From contig CAWHEG010000031.1 of NCBI GenBank assembly GCA_963828405.1, forward strand, positions 3,100,001-3,164,000: a stretch of 64,000 nt of DNA. Reading direction: 5' to 3'. Under the pieces are notes generated by a model. The model ran no database searches, was not told the DNA's origin, and saw only the letters and a list, made by a program, of their open reading frames with translations. Made by a program: the position numbers and the translations under genes. This stretch comes from JANMJD01 sp963828405 (lineage in GTDB: Bacteria > Actinomycetota > Acidimicrobiia > Acidimicrobiales > Ilumatobacteraceae). Positions 38,046-46,703 of the stretch are shown piece by piece (the first letter of the stretch is position 1; the number at the start of each line of letters is the position of its first letter).

Positions 38046-39428
38046 TCAGCCGGGCGCGTCGGCGATGCCCCCGTCGCCGGCGGCTCCGCGATCGCCCTCG
38101 TCGGCGCCGGCACCGAGGCCGAGCACCCCGCCGCCGGCGCCGAGGGTGCCCGCCGAGCGGTAGATCTCGAGCTTCTCGCGCGAGTCCTCGATGTCGAGGT
38201 TGCGCATCGTCAGTTGCCCGATGCGGTCGAGCGGGCCGAACGCCGCGTCCTCGACGCGCTCCATCGACAGCCGATCGGGCTGGTAGGTGAGGTGCGGACC
38301 GGTGGTGTCGAGGATCGTGTAGTCGTCGCCGCGGCGCAGGCGCAGGGTCACCTCACCGGTGACCGCCGTGCCCACCCAGCGCAGCAGCGGCTCGCGCAGC
38401 ATCAGGCTCTGCGGATCGAACCAGCGACCCTCGTACAACAGGCGACCGAGCCGGCGGCCCATCGTGCGGTAGTTCTCGATCGTCGCCTCGTTGTGGATGG
38501 CGGTGACGAGCCGCTCGTAGGCGATCGACAGCAGGGCGAGCCCGGGGGCCTCGTAGATCCCACGCGACTTCGCCTCGATGATCCGGTTCTCGATCTGGTC
38601 GCTCATCCCCAGGCCGTGGCGACCGCCGATGGCGTTGGCCTCGACCACCAGGGCGACCTGATCGGGGAACTCGGCGCCGTTGATCGCCACCGGCCAACCC
38701 TCGTGGAACCGCACCCTCACCGTCTCGGCGGCGACCGCCACGTCGTCGCGCCAGGCGGCCACCCCCATGATCGGTTCGACCAGGTCCATCCCGTTGGAGA
38801 GCTCCTCGAGCAGCTTGGCCTCGTGGGTGGCCCCCCAGATGTTGGCATCGGTGGAGTACGCCTTCTCCTTGCTCTGGCGGTAGGGGAGCCTGCGCTCGAT
38901 GAGGAACTCGCTCATCTCGGCCCGTCCGCCCAACTCGGTGACGAACGTCGGGTCGAGCCACGGCTTGTAGATCCGCAGTCCGGGGTTGACGAGCAACCCG
39001 TACCGGTAGAAACGCTCGATGTCGTTGCCCTTGTAGGTCGAGCCGTCGCCCCAGATGTCGACGCCGTCACCGTGCATCGCCCGCACGAGCAGCGTGCCGG
39101 TGACGGCCCGACCGAGCGGGGTGGTGTTGAAGTAGGTACGGCCGGCGGTGGCGATGTGGAAGGCACCGCACTGCAGGGCGATCAGGCCCTGGAGCACCAA
39201 CTCGACCCGGCAGTCGACGAGCCGCGCCTCCTCGGCGCCGTACACCCGGGCCCGCTCGGGCACCGTGTGCAGCTCGGGTTCGTCGTACTGGCCGAGATCG
39301 GCGGTGTACGCATAGGGCACCGCCCCGTTCTCCCGCATCCAGGCGACGGCCGCCGACGTGTCCAGGCCACCGGAGAAGGCGATGCCGACCCGCTCGCCGA
39401 CGGGAAGATTCGTGAGGACTTTCGACAT
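38046..39428 (-). CDS. argG: Argininosuccinate synthase
   Basis: 460-residue ATP-dependent ligase joining citrulline and aspartate in arginine synthesis. The P-loop-like motif is IAFSGGLDTSAAVAWM. Downstream blocks include YAYTADLGQYDEPEL, DGSTYKGNDIERFYRYG and WLDPTFVTELGGR. This is the longer E. coli-type ArgG rather than the ~400-residue type. The last 40 residues are a Gly/Ala/Asp-rich tail of low complexity not needed by the family. It starts 34 bp from the divergent FKBP gene and is convergent with the fusion gene. Confidence 0.97.
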   Translation of the reverse strand: MSKVLTNLPVGERVGIAFSGGLDTSAAVAWMRENGAVPYAYTADLGQYDEPELHTVPERARVYGAEEARLVDCRVELVLQGLIALQCGAFHIATAGRTYFNTTPLGRAVTGTLLVRAMHGDGVDIWGDGSTYKGNDIERFYRYGLLVNPGLRIYKPWLDPTFVTELGGRAEMSEFLIERRLPYRQSKEKAYSTDANIWGATHEAKLLEELSNGMDLVEPIMGVAAWRDDVAVAAETVRVRFHEGWPVAINGAEFPDQVALVVEANAIGGRHGLGMSDQIENRIIEAKSRGIYEAPGLALLSIAYERLVTAIHNEATIENYRTMGRRLGRLLYEGRWFDPQSLMLREPLLRWVGTAVTGEVTLRLRRGDDYTILDTTGPHLTYQPDRLSMERVEDAAFGPLDRIGQLTMRNLDIEDSREKLEIYRSAGTLGAGGGVLGLGAGADEGDRGAAGDGGIADAPG

Positions 39429-39437
39429 CGCCCGGCG

Positions 39438-39443
39438 AGGCTA
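39438..39443 (-). promoter_or_regulatory. -10 element of argG
   Basis: TAGCCT on the minus strand, ending 9 nt before the argG ATG. It is only 7 bp from the -10 of the divergent FKBP gene. Confidence 0.5.
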
Positions 39444-39450
39444 GCGCCGG

Positions 39451-39456
39451 TAGGTT
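39451..39456 (+). promoter_or_regulatory. -10 element of the FKBP gene
   Basis: TAGGTT, ending 6 nt before the ATG at 39463. Confidence 0.5.
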
Positions 39457-39462
39457 CGAGCG

Positions 39463-39837
39463 ATGAGCTCCGACAAGCCCACCGTGACCATTCCCGAATC
39501 CGATGCGCCGACCGGGCTCGTCGTCGACGACCTCACCGTCGGCACCGGCGACGAGGCGAGCGCCGGACACAACGTCGAGGTCCACTACGTCGGGGTGGCG
39601 TGGTCGACGGGGCGGCAGTTCGATGCCTCGTGGGACCGCGGCGAGACCTTCGAGTTCCGCCTCGGCCGCGGCCAGGTCATCCAGGGCTGGGACGACGGGG
39701 TGGTCGGGATGAAGGTCGGTGGCCGCCGGCGTCTGACGATCCCGCCGGCGATGGGCTACGGCAGCAGGGGAGCGGGCGGGGTGATCAAGGGCGGCGAGAC
39801 GCTCGTGTTCGTCGTCGACCTGGTCAACGTCCACTGA
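39463..39837 (+). CDS. FKBP-type peptidyl-prolyl cis-trans isomerase
   Basis: 124-residue single-domain FKBP. Core motifs are VEVHYVGVAWSTGRQFDASW, FRLGRGQVIQGWDDGVVGMK and GGRRRLTIPPAMGYGSRG, with the usual aromatic pocket residues present. There is no signal peptide, so it is a cytoplasmic folding catalyst. About 20 residues of polar leader precede the domain. It is divergent from argG. prfC follows 65 nt downstream with its own promoter. Confidence 0.95.
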   Translation: MSSDKPTVTIPESDAPTGLVVDDLTVGTGDEASAGHNVEVHYVGVAWSTGRQFDASWDRGETFEFRLGRGQVIQGWDDGVVGMKVGGRRRLTIPPAMGYGSRGAGGVIKGGETLVFVVDLVNVH

Positions 39838-39889
39838 CGGGGTCTCCCCGGCTCGGGTCCCGCCGGACCGGGAAGCAGCGCGCGGTCGG

Positions 39890-39895
39890 TAGCCT
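39890..39895 (+). promoter_or_regulatory. -10 element of prfC
   Basis: TAGCCT, ending 7 nt before the ATG at 39903. Confidence 0.5.
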
Positions 39896-39902
39896 CACAC
39901 GC

Positions 39903-41474
39903 ATGTCCCTCGACGTTCTGGCCGAAGCGGCGCGCCGTCGGACCTTTGCGATCATCTCCCACCCGGATGCCGGCAAGACCACGCTGACCGAGAAGCTGCT
40001 GCTCTACTCCGGCGTGGTGCAGACGGCCGGGGCGGTCAAGGCGCGCGGCGGGCGCACGGCGGCGCGCTCCGACTGGATGGAGATGGAACGCGAGCGAGGC
40101 ATCTCGGTCTCGTCGACGGTGATGCAGTTCCCGTACGGCGACTGCCTGATGAACCTGCTCGACACCCCCGGGCACCGTGACTTCTCCGAGGACACCTACC
40201 GCGTGCTCGCCGCCGTCGACGCGGCGGTGATGGTGCTCGACTCCGCCAAGGGCATCGAGCCCCAGACGCGCAAGCTGTTCGAGGTGTGCCGCAGCCGCAA
40301 CACCCCGATCATCACGTTCCTCAACAAGCAGGACCGCCCCGGGATGTCGCCGCTCGAGCTGATCGACGACATCACCTCCAAGCTCGAGTTGCAGATCGCC
40401 CCGATGATGTGGCCCGTCGGCCCGACCGGTGATCTGATCGGACTGCTCGACGTCGAGCACCAGACCCTGATCCGGGCCGACCGCACGGCACGGGGGGCGA
40501 CGATGGGCGACGAGGAGACGTTGAAGGACGACGAGGCCCGCGCCGTCGGCGGCGAGGCGCTGGCCCGCGCCCTCGAGGAGTGCGAGCTGCTCGCCGCGGC
40601 CGACGGGGGATGGAGCCGCGCCGCCTTTGCCGCCGGCAACCTCACCCCGGTGTTCGCCGGATCCGCCCTGACCAACCTCGGTGTACGCCAGCTGCTCGAG
40701 GCGTTGGTCACCGTCGCTCCCGCCCCGAGCGTGCGCCACGAGGCGAACGGCGACCTGAGGGAGCTCGACGCCCCGTTCGCCGGGATCGTGTTCAAGATCC
40801 AGGCCAACGTCGATCCGTCGCACCGTGACCAGATGGCCTTCGTACGGGTCTGCTCCGGACGCTTCGAGCGGGGCGAGCCGTTGACGCAGTCCTCGAACGG
40901 CCGGCTGGTCACCACCAAGCACGCGGCGACCACCCTCGGGCGCGAGCGCGACACGATCGACGAGGCCTTCCCCGGCGACGTCGTGGCCCTGGTCAACGCC
41001 CGCAACCTGCGCATCGGCGAGACCGTCTACAGCGGCAGGCCCGTGGTGTTCCCGCCGTTGCCCCGGTTCGAGCCGGAGCACTTCGCCTCGGCCCGCCCGT
41101 TGGACGTGTCCAAGTCGAAGCAGTTCCAGACCGGGGTCAACCAACTCGATGCCGAGGGTGTGATCCAGGCGCTGGTCGAGGACGGCAACACGTCACGCCC
41201 GATCATCGCCACCGTCGGCGTCCTCCAGATGGACGTGTTCAAGCACCGCATGCGGGCCGAGTACAACGTCGAGATCGAGCTGATGGGCAACGGCATCGAG
41301 ATCGCCCGGCGCACCGACGAAGCGACCGCCCCGGAGCTGCGGGCGATGGGCGGGGTGCGCATCGCCGAGCGGGCCGACGGCGTGCTGCTCGCCCTGTTCG
41401 AGAACAAGTACCGCCTCGAGCGCCTGCTGCGCGACAAGCCCGAGCTGACGCTCGCCCCGATCGTCGGCTCCTGA
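39903..41474 (+). CDS. prfC: Peptide chain release factor 3
   Basis: 523-residue translational GTPase that recycles RF1/RF2 from the ribosome. The G domain has P-loop SHPDAGKTT, switch RGISVSSTVMQF, LDTPGHRDFSEDTYR and LNKQD. Domain II and the RF3 C-terminal domain follow (KSKQFQTGVNQLDAEGVIQ; GVLQMDVFKHRMRAEYNVE). The length matches the family. The ATG is set by the -10 and by the start of homology; the frame is open far upstream only because it runs antisense through argG. Confidence 0.96.
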   Translation: MSLDVLAEAARRRTFAIISHPDAGKTTLTEKLLLYSGVVQTAGAVKARGGRTAARSDWMEMERERGISVSSTVMQFPYGDCLMNLLDTPGHRDFSEDTYRVLAAVDAAVMVLDSAKGIEPQTRKLFEVCRSRNTPIITFLNKQDRPGMSPLELIDDITSKLELQIAPMMWPVGPTGDLIGLLDVEHQTLIRADRTARGATMGDEETLKDDEARAVGGEALARALEECELLAAADGGWSRAAFAAGNLTPVFAGSALTNLGVRQLLEALVTVAPAPSVRHEANGDLRELDAPFAGIVFKIQANVDPSHRDQMAFVRVCSGRFERGEPLTQSSNGRLVTTKHAATTLGRERDTIDEAFPGDVVALVNARNLRIGETVYSGRPVVFPPLPRFEPEHFASARPLDVSKSKQFQTGVNQLDAEGVIQALVEDGNTSRPIIATVGVLQMDVFKHRMRAEYNVEIELMGNGIEIARRTDEATAPELRAMGGVRIAERADGVLLALFENKYRLERLLRDKPELTLAPIVGS

Positions 41475-41510
41475 GCGGGACACCCGCCTGGCCGGCTCGG
41501 CGAGAGGCGG

Positions 41511-41516
41511 TAGGGT
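41511..41516 (+). promoter_or_regulatory. -10 element of the dehydrogenase operon
   Basis: TAGGGT, ending 7 nt before the GTG at 41524. Confidence 0.5.
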
Positions 41517-41523
41517 CGCCGGC

Positions 41524-42522
41524 GTGCTCACGGTCATGGTCACCCACAACCCCGAGGATCTCGAGGCCTACTACGGGCGGGCGCTCGTCGAGCTCCGCAA
41601 GGTCGCCCGGGTGGTCGTCAACCCACTCGACCGCGACCTGACCACCCCCGAGCTGATCGAGGCGGCCGCCGGCTGCGAGGTGATCATCGCCCACCGCTCG
41701 ACCCCCGGCGAGGCGCCGGTGTTCGCCTCCTCGCCGCGGCTCCTGGCCTTCCTGCGCTGTGCGGTCGACATCAGCACGATCGACGTCGCCGCGGCGAGCA
41801 CCGCCGGGGTGCTCGTCGGCCACGCCGACAAGAGCTTCGTGGCCTCGACCGCGGAGCTCGCCCTGGGGCTGCTCCTCGACCTGGCTCGCAACGTCAGCGA
41901 GTCGACGATCGACTACCGCCGTGGTGTCCAGCCTGCCCAGCGCCCGGGTCGCCAACTGAGGGGGCGGACGGCGGGGATCATCGGCTACGGGGCGATCGGG
42001 TCGTACCTCGCCCCGTTGCTGCGCGCCGTCGGGATGGACGTGCTCGTCTGCGACCCGGTCGCCGACGCCACCGTCGACGGGTTCGAGCAGACCGGGTTGG
42101 ACGACCTGCTCGCACGGTCCGACGTGGTGCTCCCGCTGGCCCCGGCCGAGGCGTCGACCACCGATCTGATCGACGCCCGGGCGCTCGGCGTGATGCGCCC
42201 GGGCGCGCTCCTCGTCAACGTCTCCCGCGGCGAGCTGCTCGACGAGGAGGCGGTGGCCGCGGCGCTCGACAGTGGACGACTCGGCGGACTGGCGATCGAC
42301 GTGGGGCGGGCGCCCGATCAGCGGCCGTCGGCGATGCTCGCCGGACGGCCGGGGGTGGTGGCCACCCCCCACCTCGGGGGACTCACCCCGGAGAACGCCG
42401 ACGCCCAGGCGCTCAGCTCGGTCGAACAGGTGGTGGCGATGACCGCCGGGGTGATGCCGCCGCGGGTCGTCAACGGCGAGCGGGCCGATCGCCTGCGCGT
42501 GTGGTGGTCGACGCGGTCGTGA
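41524..42522 (+). CDS. D-isomer-specific 2-hydroxyacid dehydrogenase
   Basis: 332-residue NAD(P)-dependent dehydrogenase of the phosphoglycerate dehydrogenase/formate dehydrogenase superfamily. The dinucleotide motif is IIGYGAIGSYLAP, the substrate-binding arginine is in LVNVSRGELLDEEAV and the catalytic histidine in ATPHLGGLTPEN. The substrate is not predictable. First gene of a tight three-gene operon: its 3' end overlaps the amidohydrolase by 22 nt, and that gene overlaps the SDR by 4 nt. Together this suggests catabolism of a hydroxy-acid or lactone. Confidence 0.9.
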   Translation: MLTVMVTHNPEDLEAYYGRALVELRKVARVVVNPLDRDLTTPELIEAAAGCEVIIAHRSTPGEAPVFASSPRLLAFLRCAVDISTIDVAAASTAGVLVGHADKSFVASTAELALGLLLDLARNVSESTIDYRRGVQPAQRPGRQLRGRTAGIIGYGAIGSYLAPLLRAVGMDVLVCDPVADATVDGFEQTGLDDLLARSDVVLPLAPAEASTTDLIDARALGVMRPGALLVNVSRGELLDEEAVAAALDSGRLGGLAIDVGRAPDQRPSAMLAGRPGVVATPHLGGLTPENADAQALSSVEQVVAMTAGVMPPRVVNGERADRLRVWWSTRS

Positions 42523-43358
42523 CGGCCGAGCCGTTCCCGGTCGGCGCCTGCGACACCCACGTGCACCTGTACGACGGGCGCTACCCGGCCGTGCCGACGG
42601 CGATCCTGCGGCCACCCGACGCCACGGTCGACCAGTACCGGCAGTTCCGCGACGAGCTCGGCCTGACCCGGGTGGTCGTTGTCCAACCGTCGACGTACGG
42701 CTTCGACCACCGCTGCCAGCTGGCCGCGGTCGCCGAGCTGGGCGCCGACGCCCGGTTGGTCGCCGTCGTCGACGAGACGGTGACCGACGACGAACTGCAG
42801 CGGCTGACGACGCTCGGCGCTCGGGGGGCGAGGTTCCACATGCTGCCCGGGGGAGTGGTGCCCTGGGAGTCGCTGGTCCCGACCGCGGCGCGGGTCGCTC
42901 CCTTCGGCTGGCACATCCAGCTGCAGGTGAACGGCCGCGAGCTGGGCGAGCGGATCGGCGTGCTCCGCGATCTCCCCACGCCGCTGGTCATCGACCATGT
43001 CGGACGGTTCATGCCACCGGTGAACGTGGCCGACGAGCGCTTCGGCGTCCTCCTGCGGCTGGTTGACACCGGCCGGTGCTGGGTCAAGCTGTCGGCGCCC
43101 TACGAGTCGGCGCGCGATGATTCGCACAGATACGACCTGGTCACGGCGATGGTCGAGGCGCTGGTCGAGCGGGTGCCCGAGCGCATGCTGTGGGCCTCGA
43201 ACTGGCCCCACCCCGGACAGGTCGCCCCGCCCGGGCCCGACGACCTGCGTCGCCTCGCCCTGCGCTGGATGCCGTCGGGATCGACACGGCGACGCATCAT
43301 GGTCGACAACCCGGCGGAGCTCTACGGCTTCGGCCCAGTCAGCGAGGAGCTGCCATGA
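42501..43358 (+). CDS. Amidohydrolase-family TIM-barrel hydrolase (lactonase-like)
   Basis: 285-residue metal-dependent hydrolase of the amidohydrolase_2 group that includes 2-pyrone-4,6-dicarboxylate lactonase. The metal motif is CDTHVHLYD. Other conserved blocks are VVVQPSTYGFD, LVIDHVGRFM and WASNWPHPG. The start is a GTG inside the 3' end of the dehydrogenase gene (22-nt overlap); other GTG codons three and six codons later are possible. It should hydrolyse a lactone or amide intermediate produced or used by the two flanking dehydrogenases (inference). Confidence 0.87.
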   Translation: MVVDAVVTAEPFPVGACDTHVHLYDGRYPAVPTAILRPPDATVDQYRQFRDELGLTRVVVVQPSTYGFDHRCQLAAVAELGADARLVAVVDETVTDDELQRLTTLGARGARFHMLPGGVVPWESLVPTAARVAPFGWHIQLQVNGRELGERIGVLRDLPTPLVIDHVGRFMPPVNVADERFGVLLRLVDTGRCWVKLSAPYESARDDSHRYDLVTAMVEALVERVPERMLWASNWPHPGQVAPPGPDDLRRLALRWMPSGSTRRRIMVDNPAELYGFGPVSEELP

Positions 43359-44129
43359 CCGCCCAGTACGCCCGATACCCGTCGCTCGCCGACCGCGGGG
43401 TGTTCATCACCGGGGGAGCCGACGGGATCGGGCGCGCCTTGGTCGAACAGTTCGCCGGGCAGGGGAGCAGGGTCGCCTTCGTCGACATCAATGCGCCGTA
43501 CGCCCGGGCGACCGTCGCGCGCTGTGGCGAGGCAGGGGCGGCGCACCTGCCGTTGTTCTACGAGGTCGACCTGTTGGACATCGCTGCCCTGCCGCGAGGC
43601 ATGCGCCCAGGCGATCGCCGAGCTCGGCGGGGTGAGCGTGCTGGTCAACAACGCGGCGAGCGACGACCGCCACGACTGGCGGACGATGACGCCCGACTAC
43701 TTCGACAACCGGATCAACACCAACCTGCGTCATTACTTCTTCGCCATCCAGGCCCTGGCGCCCCAGATGATCGAGGCGGGGACGGGCTCGATCGTCAACA
43801 TCGGCTCGAGCAGCTACATGATGCAGGAGGACATGTTCCCCGGCTACACGATGGCCAAGGCCGCCGTCGAGGGGATCACCCGCACGATGGCCCGCACGCT
43901 CGGCCCCCACGGGGTGCGGGTCAACACCGTCCTGCCCGGTTGGGTGCCGACGGAGCGCCAGCTGACCAAGTGGTGGACGCCCGAGGGTGAGGCGGGCACG
44001 ATGCGCGACCAGGCGATCAAGCGGCGCATCCTGCCCGAGGAGTTCGCCCAGATGGTGCTGTTCCTCGCCGCCGACGACGGGGCCGCGTGCACGGCCCAGC
44101 AGTTCCTCGTCGACGGCGGCCGGTTCTAG
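43355..44129 (+). CDS. Short-chain dehydrogenase/reductase (one extra base)
   Basis: 257-residue classical SDR after removal of one base near 43596. The first frame holds GVFITGGADGIGRALVEQFA (the TGxxxGIG nucleotide motif). The second continues AIAELGGVSVLVNNAAS, the catalytic Ser in IGSSSYMM, Tyr/Lys in YTMAKAAVEG, and ends FLVDGGRF. Conservation on both sides of the break is strong, so I take it as a sequencing error. It is last in the dehydrogenase-lactonase-SDR operon, overlapping its neighbour by ATGA. Confidence 0.85.
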
Positions 44130-44240
44130 GACCTTCGAATCGGACTTGTCGGGGCCACACCGACGAGCGGCTCGTCTTCCGCCCGATCGGTGGTTGATTT
44201 GACACTCCTGGTCCTCTGATTGAGCGACTCTTGATGGGTA

Positions 44241-44258
44241 GACGAACACATGTTCGTC
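44241..44258. promoter_or_regulatory. LexA (SOS) box
   Basis: Perfect 18-bp inverted repeat GACGAACA-CA-TGTTCGTC. The core CGAACACATGTTCG matches the actinobacterial LexA consensus. It ends 8 bp before the predicted -10 of the HNH gene. Confidence 0.75.
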
Positions 44259-44266
44259 AGCGTTGG

Positions 44267-44272
44267 TAGGCT
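44267..44272 (+). promoter_or_regulatory. -10 element of the HNH gene
   Basis: TAGGCT, ending 7 nt before the GTG at 44280, with the LexA box directly upstream over the -35 position. Confidence 0.5.
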
Positions 44273-44279
44273 GTTCTCC

Positions 44280-45575
44280 GTGACCGTTCTGCTCGACCCG
44301 ATCCGCCACGCCGCCGACGACCTGCAGACCATCGATGTCACCACCCTGTCACGCTCTGTTCTCGGCGAACTCGTCGTCGAACTCCGCGCCCTGATCACCG
44401 GGCTCGAAGCCGAACACGCCCGCATCCTCGCCGAAGCCGACCGCGCCGGCGTCTGGGCCACCGACGGGGCCACCTCGCTCACCACCTGGCTCGCCCACAC
44501 AACACACTCCACGATCGGCCGGGCGAAGTCCCAGGTGAAACTCGCCGACACCCTCGCCAAACAACCCACGATCGCCGCGGCGATGCGCGCCGGCGCACTC
44601 TCGCTCGACAACGCCAACCTCCTCGCCAACATCATCGACCACCCCGCCTTCGCCGACGACGCCGCCGGGCTGATCGACCAAGCCACCACCGAATCACCAG
44701 GCGAACTCCGCCGCAGCCTCGACCACTGGACATCGGGCGTCACCCCCGACTCCGACGCCGAACGTGACGCCGCCCGCCACGCCCGCCGCACCCTGACACT
44801 CGTCGACACCGACGACAACATGGTCGAACTACGCGGGTTGCTCACCCCCCAAGACGGCCGCACGGTCCGCAACGCGCTCGGCCATCTCGCCGGCACCGCC
44901 TGGGACGACCACAGCGGACGAACCCACACCCAACGCCACGCCGACGCCCTCGTCTCGCTCTGCGACGCGTTCGCCAAAGGCACCATCACCGGCGGACGCG
45001 AACGACCCAAACTGCTCGTCACCGTCGCCTACGAAACGATCCTCGAACGCGCCGCCACCCGCGGACACGTGCACACCGGCGAAACCCTCTCCGGTAACGC
45101 CGTACGCCGCCTCGCCTGCGACGCCGAACTCCACCGGATCATCACCAGCGGCCAATCGACCACCCTCGACTTCGGGGCCGCCACCCGCCTCGTCTCTGAC
45201 AGCATCTACCTCGCCCTCGTCGAACGCGACGGCGGCTGCCGGTTCCCTGGCTGCGACCGACCACCCGGCTGGTGCGAAGCACACCACATCATCCCGTTCC
45301 CCACCGGGCCAACCAGCATCGCCAACACCGCCCTGCACTGCAACGCCCACCATCACCTCATCCACCAACCCGGATGGCACCTCCACGGCGACGGCGACAA
45401 CCTCCACTACCAAACCCCCGACGGCCGCACCCTCCACGCCCCAACCCACCGTCGCACCCGCCACCCCTCGACAACCACGACCACCCCCACACCACCCAAA
45501 CCCAACCCACCGACGAACAGCCGAACCCGCCGCCACCAGCCCCGACCGGCCGAACAACTCTGCCTCACATGCTGA
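44280..45575 (+). CDS. DUF222 / HNH endonuclease protein (13E12-repeat type)
   Basis: 431-residue protein with an N-terminal helical DUF222 domain (about 1-300) and a C-terminal HNH nuclease: CRFPGCDRPPGWCEAHHIIPF, then ALHCNAHHHLIHQPGWHL. Two Cys pairs could bind zinc. The tail is proline/threonine-rich. This is the family of the mycobacterial REP13E12 proteins, several of which are SOS-induced. The LexA box here agrees. The GTG is preferred because the ATG at 44250 lies inside the LexA box. The coding strand is unusually rich in C and poor in G compared with neighbours, which suggests a mobile history. The cellular role is unknown. Confidence 0.85.
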   Translation: MTVLLDPIRHAADDLQTIDVTTLSRSVLGELVVELRALITGLEAEHARILAEADRAGVWATDGATSLTTWLAHTTHSTIGRAKSQVKLADTLAKQPTIAAAMRAGALSLDNANLLANIIDHPAFADDAAGLIDQATTESPGELRRSLDHWTSGVTPDSDAERDAARHARRTLTLVDTDDNMVELRGLLTPQDGRTVRNALGHLAGTAWDDHSGRTHTQRHADALVSLCDAFAKGTITGGRERPKLLVTVAYETILERAATRGHVHTGETLSGNAVRRLACDAELHRIITSGQSTTLDFGAATRLVSDSIYLALVERDGGCRFPGCDRPPGWCEAHHIIPFPTGPTSIANTALHCNAHHHLIHQPGWHLHGDGDNLHYQTPDGRTLHAPTHRRTRHPSTTTTTPTPPKPNPPTNSRTRRHQPRPAEQLCLTC

Positions 45576-45675
45576 CAACCGTCCGGGTGTTGCCGCTTAT
45601 ATTGACATAACGAATATTATGGGCGCTTCGAAGTGAGGCCGGACGATGGCTACACCGTTCGGACGGCGACGCCGC

Positions 45676-46518
45676 TCAGCTGCCCGGACGGAGGGCGGCG
45701 TAGCTCGTCCAGAGCCGCTCGACGCGTTCGAGCCGCTCAGCGGCGCTGTCCTTCAGGCGCTCGGCGACCGACGCCGACATCGCGCCGAGAAAGGCCAGCG
45801 TGGCCACGTGGCTGTCGAACGGGCCGACGGCGTCGGCGCTGACGACGAATGCGTCGGTGGCACCGATGGCGAGCGGGGACAGCCGGCTGTCGGTGATCGC
45901 GACGTGGGGGACCGCGGCCCCACGCAACTCCCCCACGGCGTCGATCACCCACTGGTCGTACCGCCGGAGGTCGACGGCGACGACCAGGTCGGCGGGTCCG
46001 AACCTGGCCAGCCTGCGCCCGACCAGCACCCGGTTGCCGGCGATCGACTCGACGCCGTCGCGCAGCTGGGACAGCTCCTCCACGAACTGGTGGGCGACAC
46101 CTCCCGAGGCCTCCCCCGACAGCACGCCGACCCGTCGGGCGGTCGCCAGGGCCTCGATCGTGCGGTCGTACGCCGAGCGATCGACGCCGTCGAACGTCGT
46201 CTGCAGATTGCTCAGCTCGCGATGCAGCGTCCGGCCGAGCACGTCGTGACGGGCGAGCTCCTTGATCCGTGCCGCCGCCGGACGGAGTTGCTGGCTGAGC
46301 TCGTCCTGGATGGCGGCCTGGAGCGCCGAGAATCCCTCGAAGCCGAGCTTGCCCGCCAGCCGGACCACCGTCGCCGCCCCGGCTCCCGCCCGGGCCGCCA
46401 GCTCGGCAACGGTGCCGAAGGCGACCGTCTGTGGATCACGGACGACCACTTCGGCCACCCGGCGCTCGGCCGCCGACAGCGAGCCGGCCGACTGCTGCAC
46501 GAGGTCCTGCACCGACAC
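45676..46518 (-). CDS. MurR/RpiR-family transcriptional regulator
   Basis: 280-residue regulator: N-terminal RpiR helix-turn-helix (LSAAERRVAEVVV through GAGAATVVRLAGKLGFEGFS) and a C-terminal SIS phosphosugar-type domain (VGVLSGEASGGVAHQF, LVVAVDLRRYDQW, HVAITDSRLSPLAIGATDAF). I use the GTG at 46518, which has TAGCCT 7 nt upstream; the frame is open to 46620 through a Gly/Pro/Arg-rich stretch that is unlikely to be translated. It is divergent from the oxygenase gene and very likely controls it through the GTTCCA/TGGAAC repeats in between. The effector is unknown. Confidence 0.88.
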   Translation of the reverse strand: MSVQDLVQQSAGSLSAAERRVAEVVVRDPQTVAFGTVAELAARAGAGAATVVRLAGKLGFEGFSALQAAIQDELSQQLRPAAARIKELARHDVLGRTLHRELSNLQTTFDGVDRSAYDRTIEALATARRVGVLSGEASGGVAHQFVEELSQLRDGVESIAGNRVLVGRRLARFGPADLVVAVDLRRYDQWVIDAVGELRGAAVPHVAITDSRLSPLAIGATDAFVVSADAVGPFDSHVATLAFLGAMSASVAERLKDSAAERLERVERLWTSYAALRPGS

Positions 46519-46525
46519 CGAATCG

Positions 46526-46531
46526 AGGCTA
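46526..46531 (-). promoter_or_regulatory. -10 element of the RpiR-type regulator gene
   Basis: TAGCCT on the minus strand, ending 7 nt before the GTG at 46518. Confidence 0.45.
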
Positions 46532-46613
46532 GGCGAGATCTTCCCACCCGGCCGTCCCGCGGGCTGCCGGCCCGGCCGCCCCCCTGGTGGCCGGCCCGGC
46601 CGTCGATCTAATC

Positions 46614-46649
46614 GTTCCACATCTGATAGTCTATGGAACTAACGTTCCA
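46614..46649. promoter_or_regulatory. Three-half-site operator and promoter of the oxygenase operon
   Basis: GTTCCA at 46614-46619, then the perfect palindrome TGGAAC-TAAC-GTTCCA at 46634-46649. A -10 (TAGTCT, 46627-46632, plus strand) lies between them, so the expected transcription start falls inside the palindrome. Confidence 0.6.
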
Positions 46650-46703
46650 ATGATGGACGCGTCAGTGTCGAAGGCGTTCCGGTACGAGCGCACAGGAGGA
46701 AGA

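Noticed and set aside
38214..41474. A 1,086-codon frame suggesting an argG-antisense/FKBP/prfC fusion
   Set aside because: Only codons from 39903 match RF3; the upstream part is antisense or out of frame to argG and FKBP.
44250..44279. ATG at 44250 as start of the HNH protein
   Set aside because: It lies inside the LexA palindrome and upstream of the predicted -10, so it would not be on the transcript.
45597..45620. AT-rich patch with TTGACA and TATTAT between the HNH and RpiR genes
   Set aside because: The two hexamers are only 7 bp apart, far from the 16-19 bp needed, and both flanking genes end here; I see no functional element.
45579..45675. Possible terminators in this and other convergent gaps (3727-3802, 38018-38045)
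   Set aside because: No GC stem followed by a T run was convincing; short stems are expected by chance at this GC content.
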